This document shows positions 8,865-17,927 of a DNA stretch of 64,000 nt, piece after piece. The stretch's first letter is position 1. Each line of letters opens with the position of its first letter. Where the stretch lies: contig NZ_AP024463.1 in NCBI RefSeq assembly GCF_019973735.1, forward strand, positions 806,001 through 870,000, read 5' to 3'. The translations under genes and the position numbers were made by a program. The notes beneath the pieces are model-generated. The model was given only the letters and a program-made list of their open reading frames with translations. It had not been told where the DNA came from and ran no database searches. The stretch is from Arachnia rubra. GTDB lineage: Bacteria > Actinomycetota > Actinomycetes > Propionibacteriales > Propionibacteriaceae.

Positions 8865-11054
8865 GTGGCCTCCAATACAGTTGGTCGCGTGGATGACGAG
8901 TACGACGGCGAACCCGAAGACGAGTACGCGCCCCTAGACGAGGGATATTTCGGCGAGCCCTCCTACGAGCAGGAGGGTCCTGGGCTCTTTGATGAGCCCA
9001 GGGAACCTGCCCCCGCGCCCGGGGCGCCATCGCGCTCGGCCGTGGATGCCCAGGAGACGCGTCCCGAGCTGGCCTCTCCGCCGCTGGCTCTCTACCGCCG
9101 CTACCGTCCGGATGCGTTTTCCGAGGTGATCGGCCAGGACCACGTCACCGTGCCGCTGATGCGGGCGCTCGACAACAATCGCGTCAACCATGCCTACCTG
9201 TTCTCCGGGCCGCGTGGCTGCGGCAAGACCACCTCCGCGCGTATCCTGGCGCGCTGCCTCAACTGCGAGCAGGGCCCCACTTCGACGCCCTGCGGGACCT
9301 GTCGTTCCTGTCAGGACCTGGCCCGGGGCGGACCGGGCAGCATCGACGTGATCGAGATCGACGCCGCCAGCCACGGCGGTGTCGAGGACGCCCGAGACCT
9401 GAGGGAACGCGCCTTCTTCGCCCCGGTGCACAGCCGCTACAAGATCTACATCGTCGACGAGGCCCACATGGTCACCACCGCGGGTTTCAACGCGCTGCTG
9501 AAACTCGTCGAGGAACCCCCGCCGCACGCGAAATTCGTCTTCGCCACTACGGAACCGGAGAAGGTCATCGGCACCATCCGGTCGCGCACCCACCACTACC
9601 CGTTCCGCCTGGTGCCGCCGCGTCTGCTTGGTGAATACCTGTCCGAGATCTGCTCCACGGAGGGAGTGGTGGTGGAGCCGTCGGCCCTCCCGCTGGTAGT
9701 GCGCGCGGGGGGTGGGTCGGTGCGGGATTCCCTGTCGGTGCTGGACCAGCTGCTCGGCGGCGCCGGTCCGGAGGGTGTCTCCCACGACCAGGCGGCGGCG
9801 CTGCTCGGATTCACCCCGGATGCGCTGCTCGACGAGATCGTCGACGCCTTTGCGGCAGGCGATGCCGCGGGTGTGTTCCGCAGCATCGACAAGATCATCG
9901 AGATCGGCCAGGATCCGCGTCGTTTCGCCGAGGACCTGCTACGCCGGCTGAGGGACTTGGTGATCCTCGCCGCCGTGCCGCAGGCCGCCGAGAACGGCAT
10001 GCTGGAGGTCTCTGCAGACCAGGCGCAGCGCCTCGCCACGCAAGTCGCGGGCATGGGCGCGGGCGAGCTGACCCGAGCCGCCGAGGTCATCGCCGACGGC
10101 CTTACCGCTATGCGCGGCACCACCGCACCCCGCCTCCACCTGGAGCTGATGTGCGCAAGGGTCCTGCTGCCCGGCGCCGACACCGATGAGCGCGGCCTCC
10201 ATGCCCGGATGGACCGGCTGGAGCGACGGGTCGGGATGATCGGCGACGGCGTCGGGCAGCAGCCGGCCCGGCAGGAGCCTGTTCCGCCGGCCCAGCCGGC
10301 AGTCGCGCGGCAGCCGGCCCCTGGTCAGCGTCAGGGTGGGCAGACACCCCCGTCTGAGCCCGAACCGCAGCAGCAAGCACCGTCCCCAGCTGGGCCAGCC
10401 CAGCCTGCGCAGCAGCAACCCGGACGGCCTCGCCGCCGCCCGGCAGGGGCCCCGCCACGTGGCCCGCAGGCCTCAGCCCCCCAGCAGCCGCGTCCCGCTG
10501 CGCCGGAACCATCCGTCCCCAGCCAGGCAGGCCGGGTCCTGGCGGCAGCAGAACTGCGGCAGGTCTGGCCCAATGTCCTGGAGGCGGTGAAGCGGCATCG
10601 CCGCTTCGCCCACATGATGCTGAGTAAGCACGCACAGGTGTTGGACGTCACCGACGGACAGCTGCTGCTCGGCTTCAGCGATGCCGGGGCGCGGGAGAAC
10701 TTTGCCTCATCCGGGGTCAACGACCTGCTGGTCAAATCGATTATCGAGGTCATCGGCATCGAGGTGCGCGTCCAGGCCGTGATGTCCGGTGCCAACGAAC
10801 GTCCCGCCCAGTCCGAGCAGCAACCAGCGGCCGCCGCTCCTGTTCAGCAGCCAGGCCAGCAGCAGGAACCACCTCCGGAGCCTAGGCAACCCTGCCGCCG
10901 CCCCGAGCCGACCCCACCCTCACCCCCGGAACGTGAGACGGAACCCGAGGTGGCCGAGGACGACCAGAACCTGGAGAACGCCGACGAGCTGGCCGCCAAG
11001 CTGCTGGCTGCTGAGCTGGGGGCTGAGATCATCGAGGAAGAACCGCTCGCCTGA
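8865..11054 (+). CDS. dnaX: DNA polymerase III subunits gamma and tau
   Basis: The clamp-loader ATPase of the replicative polymerase. The AAA+ domain starts at LYRRYRP (about residue 76), with Walker A GPRGCGKTTSA, a four-Cys zinc knuckle (CLNCEQ...CGTCRSC), Walker B DEAH and the sensor-1/SRC region TIRSRTHHY. A Pro/Gln-rich linker runs from about 455 to 565, a globular tau domain from about 565 to 650, and a second Pro/Gln-rich stretch precedes an acidic C-terminus. The N-terminal 70 residues are acidic and not typical, so the true start could be GTG 8865, GTG 8889 or later; no clear ribosome site is seen. It heads the dnaX-ybaB-recR group. Confidence 0.92.
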   Translation: MASNTVGRVDDEYDGEPEDEYAPLDEGYFGEPSYEQEGPGLFDEPREPAPAPGAPSRSAVDAQETRPELASPPLALYRRYRPDAFSEVIGQDHVTVPLMRALDNNRVNHAYLFSGPRGCGKTTSARILARCLNCEQGPTSTPCGTCRSCQDLARGGPGSIDVIEIDAASHGGVEDARDLRERAFFAPVHSRYKIYIVDEAHMVTTAGFNALLKLVEEPPPHAKFVFATTEPEKVIGTIRSRTHHYPFRLVPPRLLGEYLSEICSTEGVVVEPSALPLVVRAGGGSVRDSLSVLDQLLGGAGPEGVSHDQAAALLGFTPDALLDEIVDAFAAGDAAGVFRSIDKIIEIGQDPRRFAEDLLRRLRDLVILAAVPQAAENGMLEVSADQAQRLATQVAGMGAGELTRAAEVIADGLTAMRGTTAPRLHLELMCARVLLPGADTDERGLHARMDRLERRVGMIGDGVGQQPARQEPVPPAQPAVARQPAPGQRQGGQTPPSEPEPQQQAPSPAGPAQPAQQQPGRPRRRPAGAPPRGPQASAPQQPRPAAPEPSVPSQAGRVLAAAELRQVWPNVLEAVKRHRRFAHMMLSKHAQVLDVTDGQLLLGFSDAGARENFASSGVNDLLVKSIIEVIGIEVRVQAVMSGANERPAQSEQQPAAAAPVQQPGQQQEPPPEPRQPCRRPEPTPPSPPERETEPEVAEDDQNLENADELAAKLLAAELGAEIIEEEPLA

Positions 11055-11104
11055 CCGGGGGTGTCACAGACGGCACCTATCATTGAGCGCGACGAAAGGA
11101 CATC

Positions 11105-11410
11105 ATGATCGAAGGACTCGACATGAATGCGCTGCTGGCCCAGGCTCAGCAGATGCAGGAACAGATGATCGCTGCCCGTGACGGCCTGGCCGGTAAGGAG
11201 TTCGAGGGCACCGCGGGAGGAGATCTCGTTACGGTGAAGCTCAATGGCCTGGGTGAGATGCTGGACGTGACCATCGCGCCAGCCGCCTGCGACCCGGAGG
11301 ACACCGAGAGCCTGTCCGCGATGATCGTCGCTGCCTTCCGGACCGCCCGCCAGCAGGTCGAGGCCGCGGCCGAGGCCGTTGCGCCGCAAATGCCGGGGAT
11401 GGGTTTCTGA
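11105..11410 (+). CDS. ybaB: YbaB/EbfC family nucleoid-associated protein
   Basis: A 101-residue dimeric DNA-binding protein of the YbaB/EbfC type: an N-terminal helix rich in Gln ([13 protein letters not shown]), a beta-sheet core with [16 protein letters not shown], and a C-terminal helix ending in MPGMGF, which is very typical of the family. It sits in the conserved order dnaX-ybaB-recR, only 50 bp after dnaX. Start ATG 11105 has AAAGGA at 11095-11100. Confidence 0.93.
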   Translation: MIEGLDMNALLAQAQQMQEQMIAARDGLAGKEFEGTAGGDLVTVKLNGLGEMLDVTIAPAACDPEDTESLSAMIVAAFRTARQQVEAAAEAVAPQMPGMGF

Positions 11411-11411
11411 G

Positions 11412-12170
11412 TTGTATGAAGGCCCCATACAGGAGCTGATCGACGAGCTGAGTCGCCTGCCAGGCATCGGCCCGCGGGGGGCGCAGCGTATCGCCTTCCA
11501 CCTGCTCGACGCCCCCGAGGAGGAGGTCTTCCAGCTGGCGGACGTGCTGCGGCGCGTCAAGGAGGCGGCGCGGTTCTGTGAGGTGTGTTTCAACGTCTCG
11601 CAGGAGACCAGGTGCCGGGTTTGCCGTGATCCGCGCCGTGACAGGTCGCTGCTGTGCGTGGTGGAGGAGTCGAAGGACGTCGTGGCCATCGAGCGTACCG
11701 GCGAGTTCCGCGGCACCTACCACGTGCTGGGCGGCTCGATCTCGCCGATCGATGGGCGTGGCCCCGGTGACTTGCACACCCGGGAGCTGTTCCAGCGTCT
11801 TGCCGACGGGACCGTCACCGAGGTGATCCTCGCCACCGACCCCGACACCGAGGGCGAGGCGACGGCCTCCTACCTGGGGCGGATGCTCCGTGACTTTGGC
11901 GTGCGCGTCACCCGTCCCGCTTCCGGCCTGCCGGTCGGCGGCGACATCGAGTACGCCGACCAGGTGACCCTCGGCCGCGCCTTCGAGGGGCGGCGCTCCA
12001 TGTTTGGCGAGGAGCCCGCTCAGATGGGGCCGGACCAGCCGGCGTCATCGTCAACGCCCGCTGAGGCCGTGAAGCCCAACGCTCCAGGTGATCAGGAGGT
12101 CCCCGAGTCTCAGGACGCGGACCGCGAGCCAGACCGGCCTGCGTCCGCCTTCGCGTCGGTGGTGCGGTAA
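11412..12170 (+). CDS. recR: Recombination protein RecR with a C-terminal extension
   Basis: Acts with RecF/RecO in loading RecA on gapped DNA. The helix-hairpin-helix [16 protein letters not shown] begins at residue 11, followed by the Cys4 zinc finger (CEVC...CRVC) and the Toprim domain with [11 protein letters not shown] and [10 protein letters not shown] start it at TTG 11412, two bases after the ybaB stop, because this gives [19 protein letters not shown], the usual N-terminus. The core ends near residue 200; a further roughly 50 residues rich in Pro, Glu and Ala are extra and probably disordered. Confidence 0.93.
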   Translation: MYEGPIQELIDELSRLPGIGPRGAQRIAFHLLDAPEEEVFQLADVLRRVKEAARFCEVCFNVSQETRCRVCRDPRRDRSLLCVVEESKDVVAIERTGEFRGTYHVLGGSISPIDGRGPGDLHTRELFQRLADGTVTEVILATDPDTEGEATASYLGRMLRDFGVRVTRPASGLPVGGDIEYADQVTLGRAFEGRRSMFGEEPAQMGPDQPASSSTPAEAVKPNAPGDQEVPESQDADREPDRPASAFASVVR

Positions 12171-12306
12171 TCCCTGCCTCTGCTGTCCGCTGCTGATCTG
12201 CACATGGGGCCAGGGGCAACGGATTTCGGTGAGGGCGGCTTCAGACGCACGCCCACCCGTCACGCCGAGCGGCGGCTGCACTGATGTGCACGCAGCTTGT
12301 GAACAT

Positions 12307-12334
12307 GTGTGCAACTGGCAAAGCTATCTATAAA
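12307..12334 (+). promoter_or_regulatory. Possible glpD promoter
   Basis: TGTGCA (12307-12312) and TATAAA (12329-12334) are 16 bp apart, just before the glpD ribosome site. The stretch 12283-12316 carries repeated TGTGCA/TGTGAA words that could be regulator half-sites. The remainder of 12171-12352 shows no gene. Confidence 0.35.
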
Positions 12335-12352
12335 AGAGCGAAGGAGCCCAGA

Positions 12353-14065
12353 ATGACCATCCTGTCTCAGGAACAGCGTGCCGCCTCCCTTGAGGCCATG
12401 ACCTCTCAGAAGTTCGACGTGCTCGTCATCGGAGGCGGGGTCACCGGGGCGGGGATTGCCCTCGACGCCGCGTCGCGTGGCCTGAGCATCGCCGTCATCG
12501 AGGGCCAGGATTGGGCGTCCGGCACCTCATCGCGTTCGTCGCGGCTGGTGCATGGCGGGCTCCGCTACCTCTATAACCTCGACTTCAAGCTGGTCGCCGA
12601 GGCACTCAGGGAACGCGGCCGGCTGCTGACCACGATTGCCCCGCACCTGGTTGAGGCCCAGCCTTTCCTGTGGCCGCTCAAGACCCCCGTCATCGAGCGC
12701 GCCTACTCCGCAGTCGGCGTCGGCATGTACGACGCCCTCGCGCGCATCGGCTCCAAGGGTCGCAAGACGGTGCCGATTCAGCGGCACCTCTCGAAGGCCG
12801 GGGCCATGCGGCGGTTCCCGCAGATCAAGAGCGACGCCCTCATCGGCGCCATCGAGTTCTACGACGCCCGGGTCGATGACGCCCGTCTGGTGATCACGCT
12901 GATCCGCACCGCCATGAAGTACGGGGCCGCCGCCGCCAGCCGCGTCAAGGTGACCGAGATCCTCAAGGACGGCCGTGGACGTGCTAGCGGGGTGAAGGCT
13001 GTGGATCTGGAGAACGGCAGCGAGTTCACCATCGAGGCGGATCGGATCATCAACGCCACCGGCGTGTGGACGGAGGAGACCCAGGACCTTGCGGGCGGTA
13101 CCGGTGGCCTCAAGGTGCTGGCCAGCAAAGGCATCCACATCGTCGTCCCGCGGGAACGCCTCAAGGCAGGCACGGGCCTGTTCCTGCGCACCGAGAAGTC
13201 GGTGCTGTTCATCATCCCGTGGCAGCACTACTGGGTGATCGGCACCACCGACACCGCCTGGCACGAACAGCTCAAGCACCCCGTGCCCACTGCTGAGGAC
13301 ATCGACTACGTGCTGGCCCATGCCAACGAGGTGCTCGACCCGCCGCTGACCCGCGACGACATCATCGGCACCTACGCCGGCCTGCGGCCGCTGCTCCAGC
13401 CGAAGGTGCTGGACGAGTCGAAGTCCACGAAGGTCTCACGCGAGCACACCGTCAGCGAGGTGATTCCTGGCATGGTGGCCATCGCGGGCGGAAAGCTCAC
13501 CACCTACCGGGTGATGGCGGAGGACGCCGTCGATTTCGCGCTGGGCAAGGCGCTGGCGAAGTCGCGGCCGTCGGTGACGGCGCAGCTTCCGCTGCTGGGG
13601 GCTGAGGGATTCGAGGCGGCCGCCAACCAGGCCCGCCGGCTGGGTGCCAAGTACGGTTTCGACGCCGCCCGGCTGCAGCACCTGGTGCATCGCTACGGCT
13701 CCGAGCTGCCCGATCTGTTCGCCACGATCGACGCCGACCCGTCCCTTGGAGAGCCCCTTGAGGCGGCTCCGCAGTTCCTGCGCGCCGAGGTGTACCGCGC
13801 CTGCGCTGTCGAGGGTGCCATGCACCTGGAGGACATCTTCGTCTCCCGCGTCCGGCTCAACTCCGAGGCCCGCGACCGCGGTGCCGCCGCCGTCGACGAG
13901 GTGGCGGACATCGCGGCCGCGGTGCTCGGCTGGGACGAGGAGCGCCTGGAGCGGGAGAAGACCAACTACCGGGAGCGCATCGCCGCCGAGCTGGCCGCGG
14001 AGGAGCAGCTCACCGACGCCGCCGCCTCAGCCGCTCGCATGGAGGCTCCCGACATCGTCGGCTGA
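12353..14065 (+). CDS. glpD: Aerobic glycerol-3-phosphate dehydrogenase (FAD)
   Basis: Oxidises sn-glycerol-3-phosphate to dihydroxyacetone phosphate at the membrane and passes electrons to menaquinone. The 570 residues carry an N-terminal FAD site VIGGGVTGAGIALDAASRG, the family block SSRSSRLVHGGLRYL, and AGGKLTTYRVMAEDAVD near residue 380. ATG 12353 is chosen over the frame opening at 12284 because AAGGAG is at 12341-12346. The partner genes glpF and glpK lie 15 kb away at 29.4-31.7 kb, and the quinone pathway genes are at 51.5-56.1 kb. Confidence 0.95.
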   Translation: MTILSQEQRAASLEAMTSQKFDVLVIGGGVTGAGIALDAASRGLSIAVIEGQDWASGTSSRSSRLVHGGLRYLYNLDFKLVAEALRERGRLLTTIAPHLVEAQPFLWPLKTPVIERAYSAVGVGMYDALARIGSKGRKTVPIQRHLSKAGAMRRFPQIKSDALIGAIEFYDARVDDARLVITLIRTAMKYGAAAASRVKVTEILKDGRGRASGVKAVDLENGSEFTIEADRIINATGVWTEETQDLAGGTGGLKVLASKGIHIVVPRERLKAGTGLFLRTEKSVLFIIPWQHYWVIGTTDTAWHEQLKHPVPTAEDIDYVLAHANEVLDPPLTRDDIIGTYAGLRPLLQPKVLDESKSTKVSREHTVSEVIPGMVAIAGGKLTTYRVMAEDAVDFALGKALAKSRPSVTAQLPLLGAEGFEAAANQARRLGAKYGFDAARLQHLVHRYGSELPDLFATIDADPSLGEPLEAAPQFLRAEVYRACAVEGAMHLEDIFVSRVRLNSEARDRGAAAVDEVADIAAAVLGWDEERLEREKTNYRERIAAELAAEEQLTDAAASAARMEAPDIVG

Positions 14066-14076
14066 ATGCCGAAAAG

Positions 14077-14120
14077 TATTCGACGGTTCAGCCGCGCCTG
14101 CTCCGCTGGACCGTCGAATA
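14077..14120 (-). terminator. Hairpin between convergent glpD and the response regulator gene
   Basis: TATTCGACGGT (14077-14087) pairs with ACCGTCGAATA (14110-14120), with extra AGC/GCT pairing inside. On the minus strand it is followed by ACTTTTC, so it probably terminates the two-component operon and may serve glpD as well. Confidence 0.6.
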
Positions 14121-14128
14121 TCCCGGAG

Positions 14129-14779
14129 TCAGTCGAGTAACCCGCACTCGTGGGCGATCAGCACCAAGCCGACGCGGTCGCGCGCCTGGAGTTTTGCCAG
14201 CAGCCGGCCGATGTGGGTTTTGACGGTGCCCTCGGCCATGTAGAGGCGGGATCCTATCTCGGCGTTGTTGGCGCCGCGCGCCACCTCCATCAGCACCTCG
14301 CGTTCCCGGTCGGTCAGGCCGGTGAGGCGGGAGTCGTCGCGGGGCTTGCCGACCGGCAGCTTCGGTGCGACATGGTCGAGCAGACGGCGGGTTGCCGTCG
14401 GTGCGACCACCGCGCCACCCCGGGCGACGGTGCGGATCGCACCCAGTAGGTCGTCGGGCAGGGCATCCTTCAGCAGGAAACCGGAGGCGCCGTTGCGCAG
14501 CGCGGCGAAGACATACTCGTCGAGGTCGAAGGTGGTGAGCACCAGGACCTTGGTGTCGCCTCCTAGCTCGGTGATCTGGCGGGTGGCCTCGGTGCCATCC
14601 ATAACCGGCATCCGGATGTCCATCAGCACGACATCCACCGGCTGAGTCTTCACCACCGTCACCGCGTCCGCCCCGTTCGACACCTCACCGACGGTCTCCA
14701 TGTCGTCGGCGGAGTCGATCAGCATGCGGAATCCGCTGCGTACCAGCGACTGGTCGTCAGCCAGCAGCACCTTGATCAT
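14129..14779 (-). CDS. NarL/LuxR family response regulator
   Basis: A 216-residue regulator with a receiver domain (phospho-acceptor Asp in VVLMDIRMP near residue 53, DD pair at 8-9, Lys in LLKDA) and a C-terminal LuxR helix-turn-helix (LTDREREVLMEVARGANNAEIGSRL, quoted here only to mark residues 150-174). It is the second gene of an operon with the histidine kinase, 10 bp apart. The regulated target is not adjacent and cannot be named. Confidence 0.92.
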   Translation of the reverse strand: MIKVLLADDQSLVRSGFRMLIDSADDMETVGEVSNGADAVTVVKTQPVDVVLMDIRMPVMDGTEATRQITELGGDTKVLVLTTFDLDEYVFAALRNGASGFLLKDALPDDLLGAIRTVARGGAVVAPTATRRLLDHVAPKLPVGKPRDDSRLTGLTDREREVLMEVARGANNAEIGSRLYMAEGTVKTHIGRLLAKLQARDRVGLVLIAHECGLLD

Positions 14780-14789
14780 CCAATCCTCC

Positions 14790-15980
14790 TCACTTCAGCC
14801 AGCCCCTTCCCAGCTGGGAGGGCAAGGGCAGGCGAGCCCTCACCTCGTAGCCTCCACCGGTACGCGGACCTGCCTTGAAGGTACCGCCCATCGCCGCGAC
14901 GCGCTCGCGCATCCCCCTGATGCCGGCGCCGTGTCCCTCGGACGCGGAGTGGACGCCGACGCCGTCGTCCGTGACACGGATGTCGATGGCCTCGGGTGCG
15001 CAGCTGATGGTCGCAGTGGCTTGGGCCGTGGGGCCGGCATGCTTGAGGAAGTTCGTCACCGACTCCTGCACCACGCGAAACGTCGTGAGTCCCAGAGAGT
15101 CGGGTACCGCAGGTAGCTCCTCCGGCATCTCAAGGGTGATGCGGGGGCCAGCCTTGGCCACCATCTCGGGGATCTGAGGCAGTGATGGCGAGGGTCCGAA
15201 GGTGGCGTCTGACTCGCCCCGCAGCAGGGAGACGATCCGCCGCATCTCTCCGATCGAGTTACGGCCGGTGCGGGCTATCACATCCAACGCCTCGACGGTG
15301 GCCTCAGGTTTCTTGGAGGCCAGGGCCTTCGCGCCCTCAGCCTGGACGACGATCACCGACAACGAGTGCGCCACCACGTCGTGTAGCTCACGCGCCACCT
15401 CGGCCCGGGCCCTGCCGTCGGCCAGCTCTGTGGCCTCCTGGGTGCTGCGGGTCCCTGCCAGGAAACGCTCCTCCGCGAGAGCCTCATCGAGTTCCGTCAG
15501 ACGGCTCTGGGCTGCATACCGCCTCCCGAGCAGGTAGGCGTTGACGATCAGGGACAGGCACAGCGCGCTCAGCAACCCGACCGCCATGAACCGTAGCTCG
15601 GCAGGAATCTTTGCCATCCACGACAGTGGGCCAACGACGGAGGCTGCGACCCCGATGGGTACCACCACCAGGCTCGCAGCGCCGCTTAGATGCCTGGCCG
15701 CGGAGAACACGACCACCAGGACCACGAGGACAGCGGGGGTGGGGGAGGAGACCTGGACCACCATGCCGGTGCCCGCCGCCGCGCACACGGCCACGGCTAG
15801 TAGTGGATTGACGCGCCGGAACGCCAGGGAGACCACCATCAGCGTGGACCAGCCGATCGCTGCCGCATTCTCGGAGAGCCCCAGCAGAACCAGGGGAGCC
15901 ACCAGCAGCAGGAACGCCCCCAGCGCCGCCGCCGCGTCAATCAGCAGGCGACGGTGTGTCTCGGAGAGGTCTGCCATCAT
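14790..15980 (-). CDS. Sensor histidine kinase (HisKA_3 family)
   Basis: About 396 residues. N-terminal half: four to five helices with short loops (residues about 10-155), suggesting sensing within the membrane. Then the dimerisation/phosphoacceptor helix with ARELHDVVAHSLS (His near residue 205) and an HATPase domain with VVQESVTNFLKHA and the G-boxes DDGVGV and GHGAGIRGM. I use ATG 15980; a TTG at 15989 is also open. It pairs with the response regulator downstream. This kinase type often senses antibiotics or envelope stress, but no linked transporter is present. Confidence 0.9.
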   Translation of the reverse strand: MMADLSETHRRLLIDAAAALGAFLLLVAPLVLLGLSENAAAIGWSTLMVVSLAFRRVNPLLAVAVCAAAGTGMVVQVSSPTPAVLVVLVVVFSAARHLSGAASLVVVPIGVAASVVGPLSWMAKIPAELRFMAVGLLSALCLSLIVNAYLLGRRYAAQSRLTELDEALAEERFLAGTRSTQEATELADGRARAEVARELHDVVAHSLSVIVVQAEGAKALASKKPEATVEALDVIARTGRNSIGEMRRIVSLLRGESDATFGPSPSLPQIPEMVAKAGPRITLEMPEELPAVPDSLGLTTFRVVQESVTNFLKHAGPTAQATATISCAPEAIDIRVTDDGVGVHSASEGHGAGIRGMRERVAAMGGTFKAGPRTGGGYEVRARLPLPSQLGRGWLK

Positions 15981-16107
15981 GTTCGGCAAGCCTATTCAGT
16001 AGATGTCAGGGGCGGCGTCGGACCTTGGTCGCTGATCACCCCGGGCCGACCCCACTCCGGTCTTGAAACCAGCTACGGACATTTCGTTGGAAGGTAGGTT
16101 TGTCATC

Positions 16108-16233
16108 ATGATCCGCAAACTGTTCTGGACCATCCTCCTGTTAGCCGGCGTCTGCATGGTCACGAGCCTGCTGGACCGGCGCCGTGCCGAGCAGCGCCGC
16201 CAGCTCTGGGCCGAGGCCACTGATCCCAGTTAG
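16108..16233 (+). CDS. DLW-39-like small membrane protein
   Basis: A 41-residue protein from ATG 16108 with the ribosome site GGAAGGTAGG upstream. One hydrophobic helix (about residues 5-21) is followed by a basic stretch (DRRRAEQRRQ) and the ending LWAEATDPS. The size and the LWAEATD ending are the marks of the actinobacterial DLW-39 family, here with Q instead of D before LW. Function unknown. The stop codon lies inside a 16-bp tandem repeat shared with the 3' end of galE. Confidence 0.7.
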   Translation: MIRKLFWTILLLAGVCMVTSLLDRRRAEQRRQLWAEATDPS

Positions 16234-16264
16234 TACCCCAGCTTTTCTTAGTACCCCAGCTTTT
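16231..16264. repeat. Tandem 16-bp repeat across the ends of two convergent genes
   Basis: TAGTACCCCAGCTTTT occurs at 16231-16246 and again at 16249-16264. The second copy encodes the last residues and stop of galE (KLGY, then TAA at 16250-16248); the first gives the TAG stop of the small gene. It looks like a local duplication of the galE end. Confidence 0.8.
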
Positions 16265-17237
16265 CCTTGCGCACGGGAAGCCAAGCGATGGCGTCGCGCA
16301 CGGCATCGGTCTCGGTCAGCTCCGCCTGCCAGCCGAGGACATCCCTGGCCTTGGTGGAGACCGTGTAGACACCCGCGACATCGCCGGGCCGGGGATCACC
16401 GAACTGGACCTTCAGGGGGTCTCCGGTGATCTTCTCGAAAGACGCGGCCAGCTCCTTGACCGTCACCCCATTGCCGGTTCCGATGTTGAACACCTGATAG
16501 GGCTGGTTCGCGGTCGCCTCGTCGAAGTGCTCCAGCGCGGCGACGTGCGCCTGGGCGAGGTCCCAGACGTGGATGAAGTCGCGGATGCCAGAGCCGTCGC
16601 GGGTCGGCCAGTCCACACCCGTCACGGTAAAGGTCTCCTTGTTGGACCAGGCCTCGAGAAGCTTGGCCAGCACGTGGGACGGCTTCTCCAGCTGCTGGCC
16701 GCTGCGCAGCTTGGGATCGGTACCGATGGGGTTGAAGTAGCGCAGGGACGCGACCCGCACGTCGCTGGCCTTGGTGAAGTCTTCAAGGATCAGCTCCACC
16801 ATGAACTTGGTCCGCGCGTAGGGGGAGCCGGGTTGCAGCGGCGAGTCCTCGGTGACGATGAAGTTCTCGTCGGGCGCATAGATGGAGGCCGAGGAGCTGA
16901 ACAGGAACCGCTCGATGCCGTTGCGCTGGAGAGCCGCCAGGAGGGTGATGGTCTTGGAGACGTTGTTCTCGTAGTAGGCGAGGGGCTCGGCGACGGACTC
17001 TGGGACGATGATCTTCGCGGCGCAGTGCACTACGGCGTCGACCTGCTGCTCGCTGAACAGACGGTCCAGGAGCTCGTCATCGGCGATGTCTCCCTCGTAG
17101 AGGGGCCGGTCTCCGACGAACTCACGGCGGCCCGTGGAGAAATTATCGAGGATCACGACGCTGTGGCCCGCGTCCTCGCAGGCTGAGGCGACGGTGCTTC
17201 CGATGTAGCCGGCCCCGCCGGTGATCAATACCTTCAT
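16248..17237 (-). CDS. galE: UDP-glucose 4-epimerase
   Basis: Interconverts UDP-galactose and UDP-glucose in the Leloir pathway. A 329-residue extended SDR with GGAGYIGS at residues 7-14, DNFSTGRRE after beta-2, the catalytic Ser region FLFSSSASIY and the Tyr/Lys pair in SPYARTKF. The ATG at 17237 has TGGAGGAG upstream. It is not in an operon with the galactokinase-like gene at 48.5 kb. Confidence 0.93.
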   Translation of the reverse strand: MKVLITGGAGYIGSTVASACEDAGHSVVILDNFSTGRREFVGDRPLYEGDIADDELLDRLFSEQQVDAVVHCAAKIIVPESVAEPLAYYENNVSKTITLLAALQRNGIERFLFSSSASIYAPDENFIVTEDSPLQPGSPYARTKFMVELILEDFTKASDVRVASLRYFNPIGTDPKLRSGQQLEKPSHVLAKLLEAWSNKETFTVTGVDWPTRDGSGIRDFIHVWDLAQAHVAALEHFDEATANQPYQVFNIGTGNGVTVKELAASFEKITGDPLKVQFGDPRPGDVAGVYTVSTKARDVLGWQAELTETDAVRDAIAWLPVRKEKLGY

Positions 17238-17323
17238 TGCTGCTCCTCCATATCAGTATGAGGCTTATTCACGGACGGTCGACGACGTCGCGGAACCCCT
17301 TGTCAGCGGCGGGTTGCCATGAG

Positions 17324-17473
17324 CTATGAATAAGCTTTCAGTAGGTTCTCCACCCTATCGGTATCAGATGCGCTGGGCATGGGATGCCCGCAACGGGTGA
17401 CCGTGTTCAGGATGGTTGCTTTGCCGGCGAGTGGTGGGTCGGTCCTGCTGCCACGACTGGCGATGTTGATCAT
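17324..17473 (-). CDS. Possible small protein of 49 residues, unsupported by homology
   Basis: ATG 17473 is preceded by AAAGGAGA at about 9 bases, an unusually good ribosome site for an otherwise empty region. The product has no membrane segment, one Cys and many Ser, Thr and Arg residues, and I do not recognise it. It runs divergently from the bacteriocin operon, so a regulatory or immunity peptide is conceivable, but a chance frame is just as likely. Confidence 0.2.
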   Translation of the reverse strand: MINIASRGSRTDPPLAGKATILNTVTRCGHPMPSASDTDRVENLLKAYS

Positions 17474-17592
17474 CGCAAACCATCTCCTTTAAGGTGAACT
17501 CCCTTGTAAGAGCGGATTTAAGAGTGTTGAGTGCCCCTGGTGTGGTTGAGGTTCGAGGGGGCGAAAGATCATATCACTATGGCAGGGGTTGG

Positions 17593-17621
17593 TTGAGTAA
17601 ACATATTACTTTCGTTACTGT
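17593..17621 (+). promoter_or_regulatory. Possible promoter of the circular bacteriocin operon
   Basis: TTGAGT (17593-17598) and TACTGT (17616-17621) are separated by 17 bp in AT-rich DNA 75 bp upstream of the peptide start. The strong ribosome site AAGGAGG follows at 17681-17687. Confidence 0.35.
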
Positions 17622-17695
17622 TTCCTGGAGAGGGTGAGGGTAATATCCATCGCGGGCGCCGGTGCTCGCGGCTCTATTACAAGGAGGAAGTAGAG

Positions 17696-17920
17696 ATGGA
17701 ACTGGAAATCGCTCATGTTCTCGGAGTATCAGAATATGCTGCACAGCAGATCTACAACATCACAATGAATGTTGGCAGCCTGCTTTCTATTGCGACGGCA
17801 ATTGCAACAATTGTCTCCATGGGGTGGGCTGGGATTTCGGCAGTGAGGTGGAGTGCCTTCTTTGCTACAGTGAAATCTATCGCTAAACGACGGGGAGCTG
17901 TGGCGGCGATTTCCTACTAG
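17696..17920 (+). CDS. Circular bacteriocin precursor (circularin A/uberolysin type)
   Basis: A 74-residue precursor. After a short leader of about 6-7 residues (MELEIAH), the core starts around VLGVSEYAAQQIY and ends ...AVAAISY. It lines up along its whole length with mature circularin A: LGV near the start, a helix with N and G (NVGSLL), a Gly/Ala-rich centre, a W-x-x-F-x-ATVK-x-x-AK motif and a final aromatic residue (ISY against IAY). Such peptides are cut after a tiny leader and joined head to tail into a helical bundle that permeabilises Gram-positive membranes. Lys/Arg cluster in the third quarter (VKSIAKRR), as in the cationic subgroup. Ribosome site AAGGAGG. Leader cleavage is predicted, not shown. 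Confidence 0.88.
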   Translation: MELEIAHVLGVSEYAAQQIYNITMNVGSLLSIATAIATIVSMGWAGISAVRWSAFFATVKSIAKRRGAVAAISY

Positions 17921-17927
17921 TGGTAGA

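Larger units (their letters stand above)
17238..17695. other. Intergenic region between galE and the bacteriocin gene
   Basis: 458 bp with no recognised gene. It must hold the divergent promoters of galE and the bacteriocin operon. From about 17480 onward the base composition becomes visibly AT-richer, marking the left edge of the bacteriocin island. One weak minus-strand short frame is listed separately. Confidence 0.6.

Noticed and set aside
10260..10560. Repeat-like CAGCAGCC and CCGGCCC words inside dnaX
   Set aside because: They encode the Pro/Gln-rich linker of tau and are a result of low-complexity protein sequence, not a DNA element or CRISPR.
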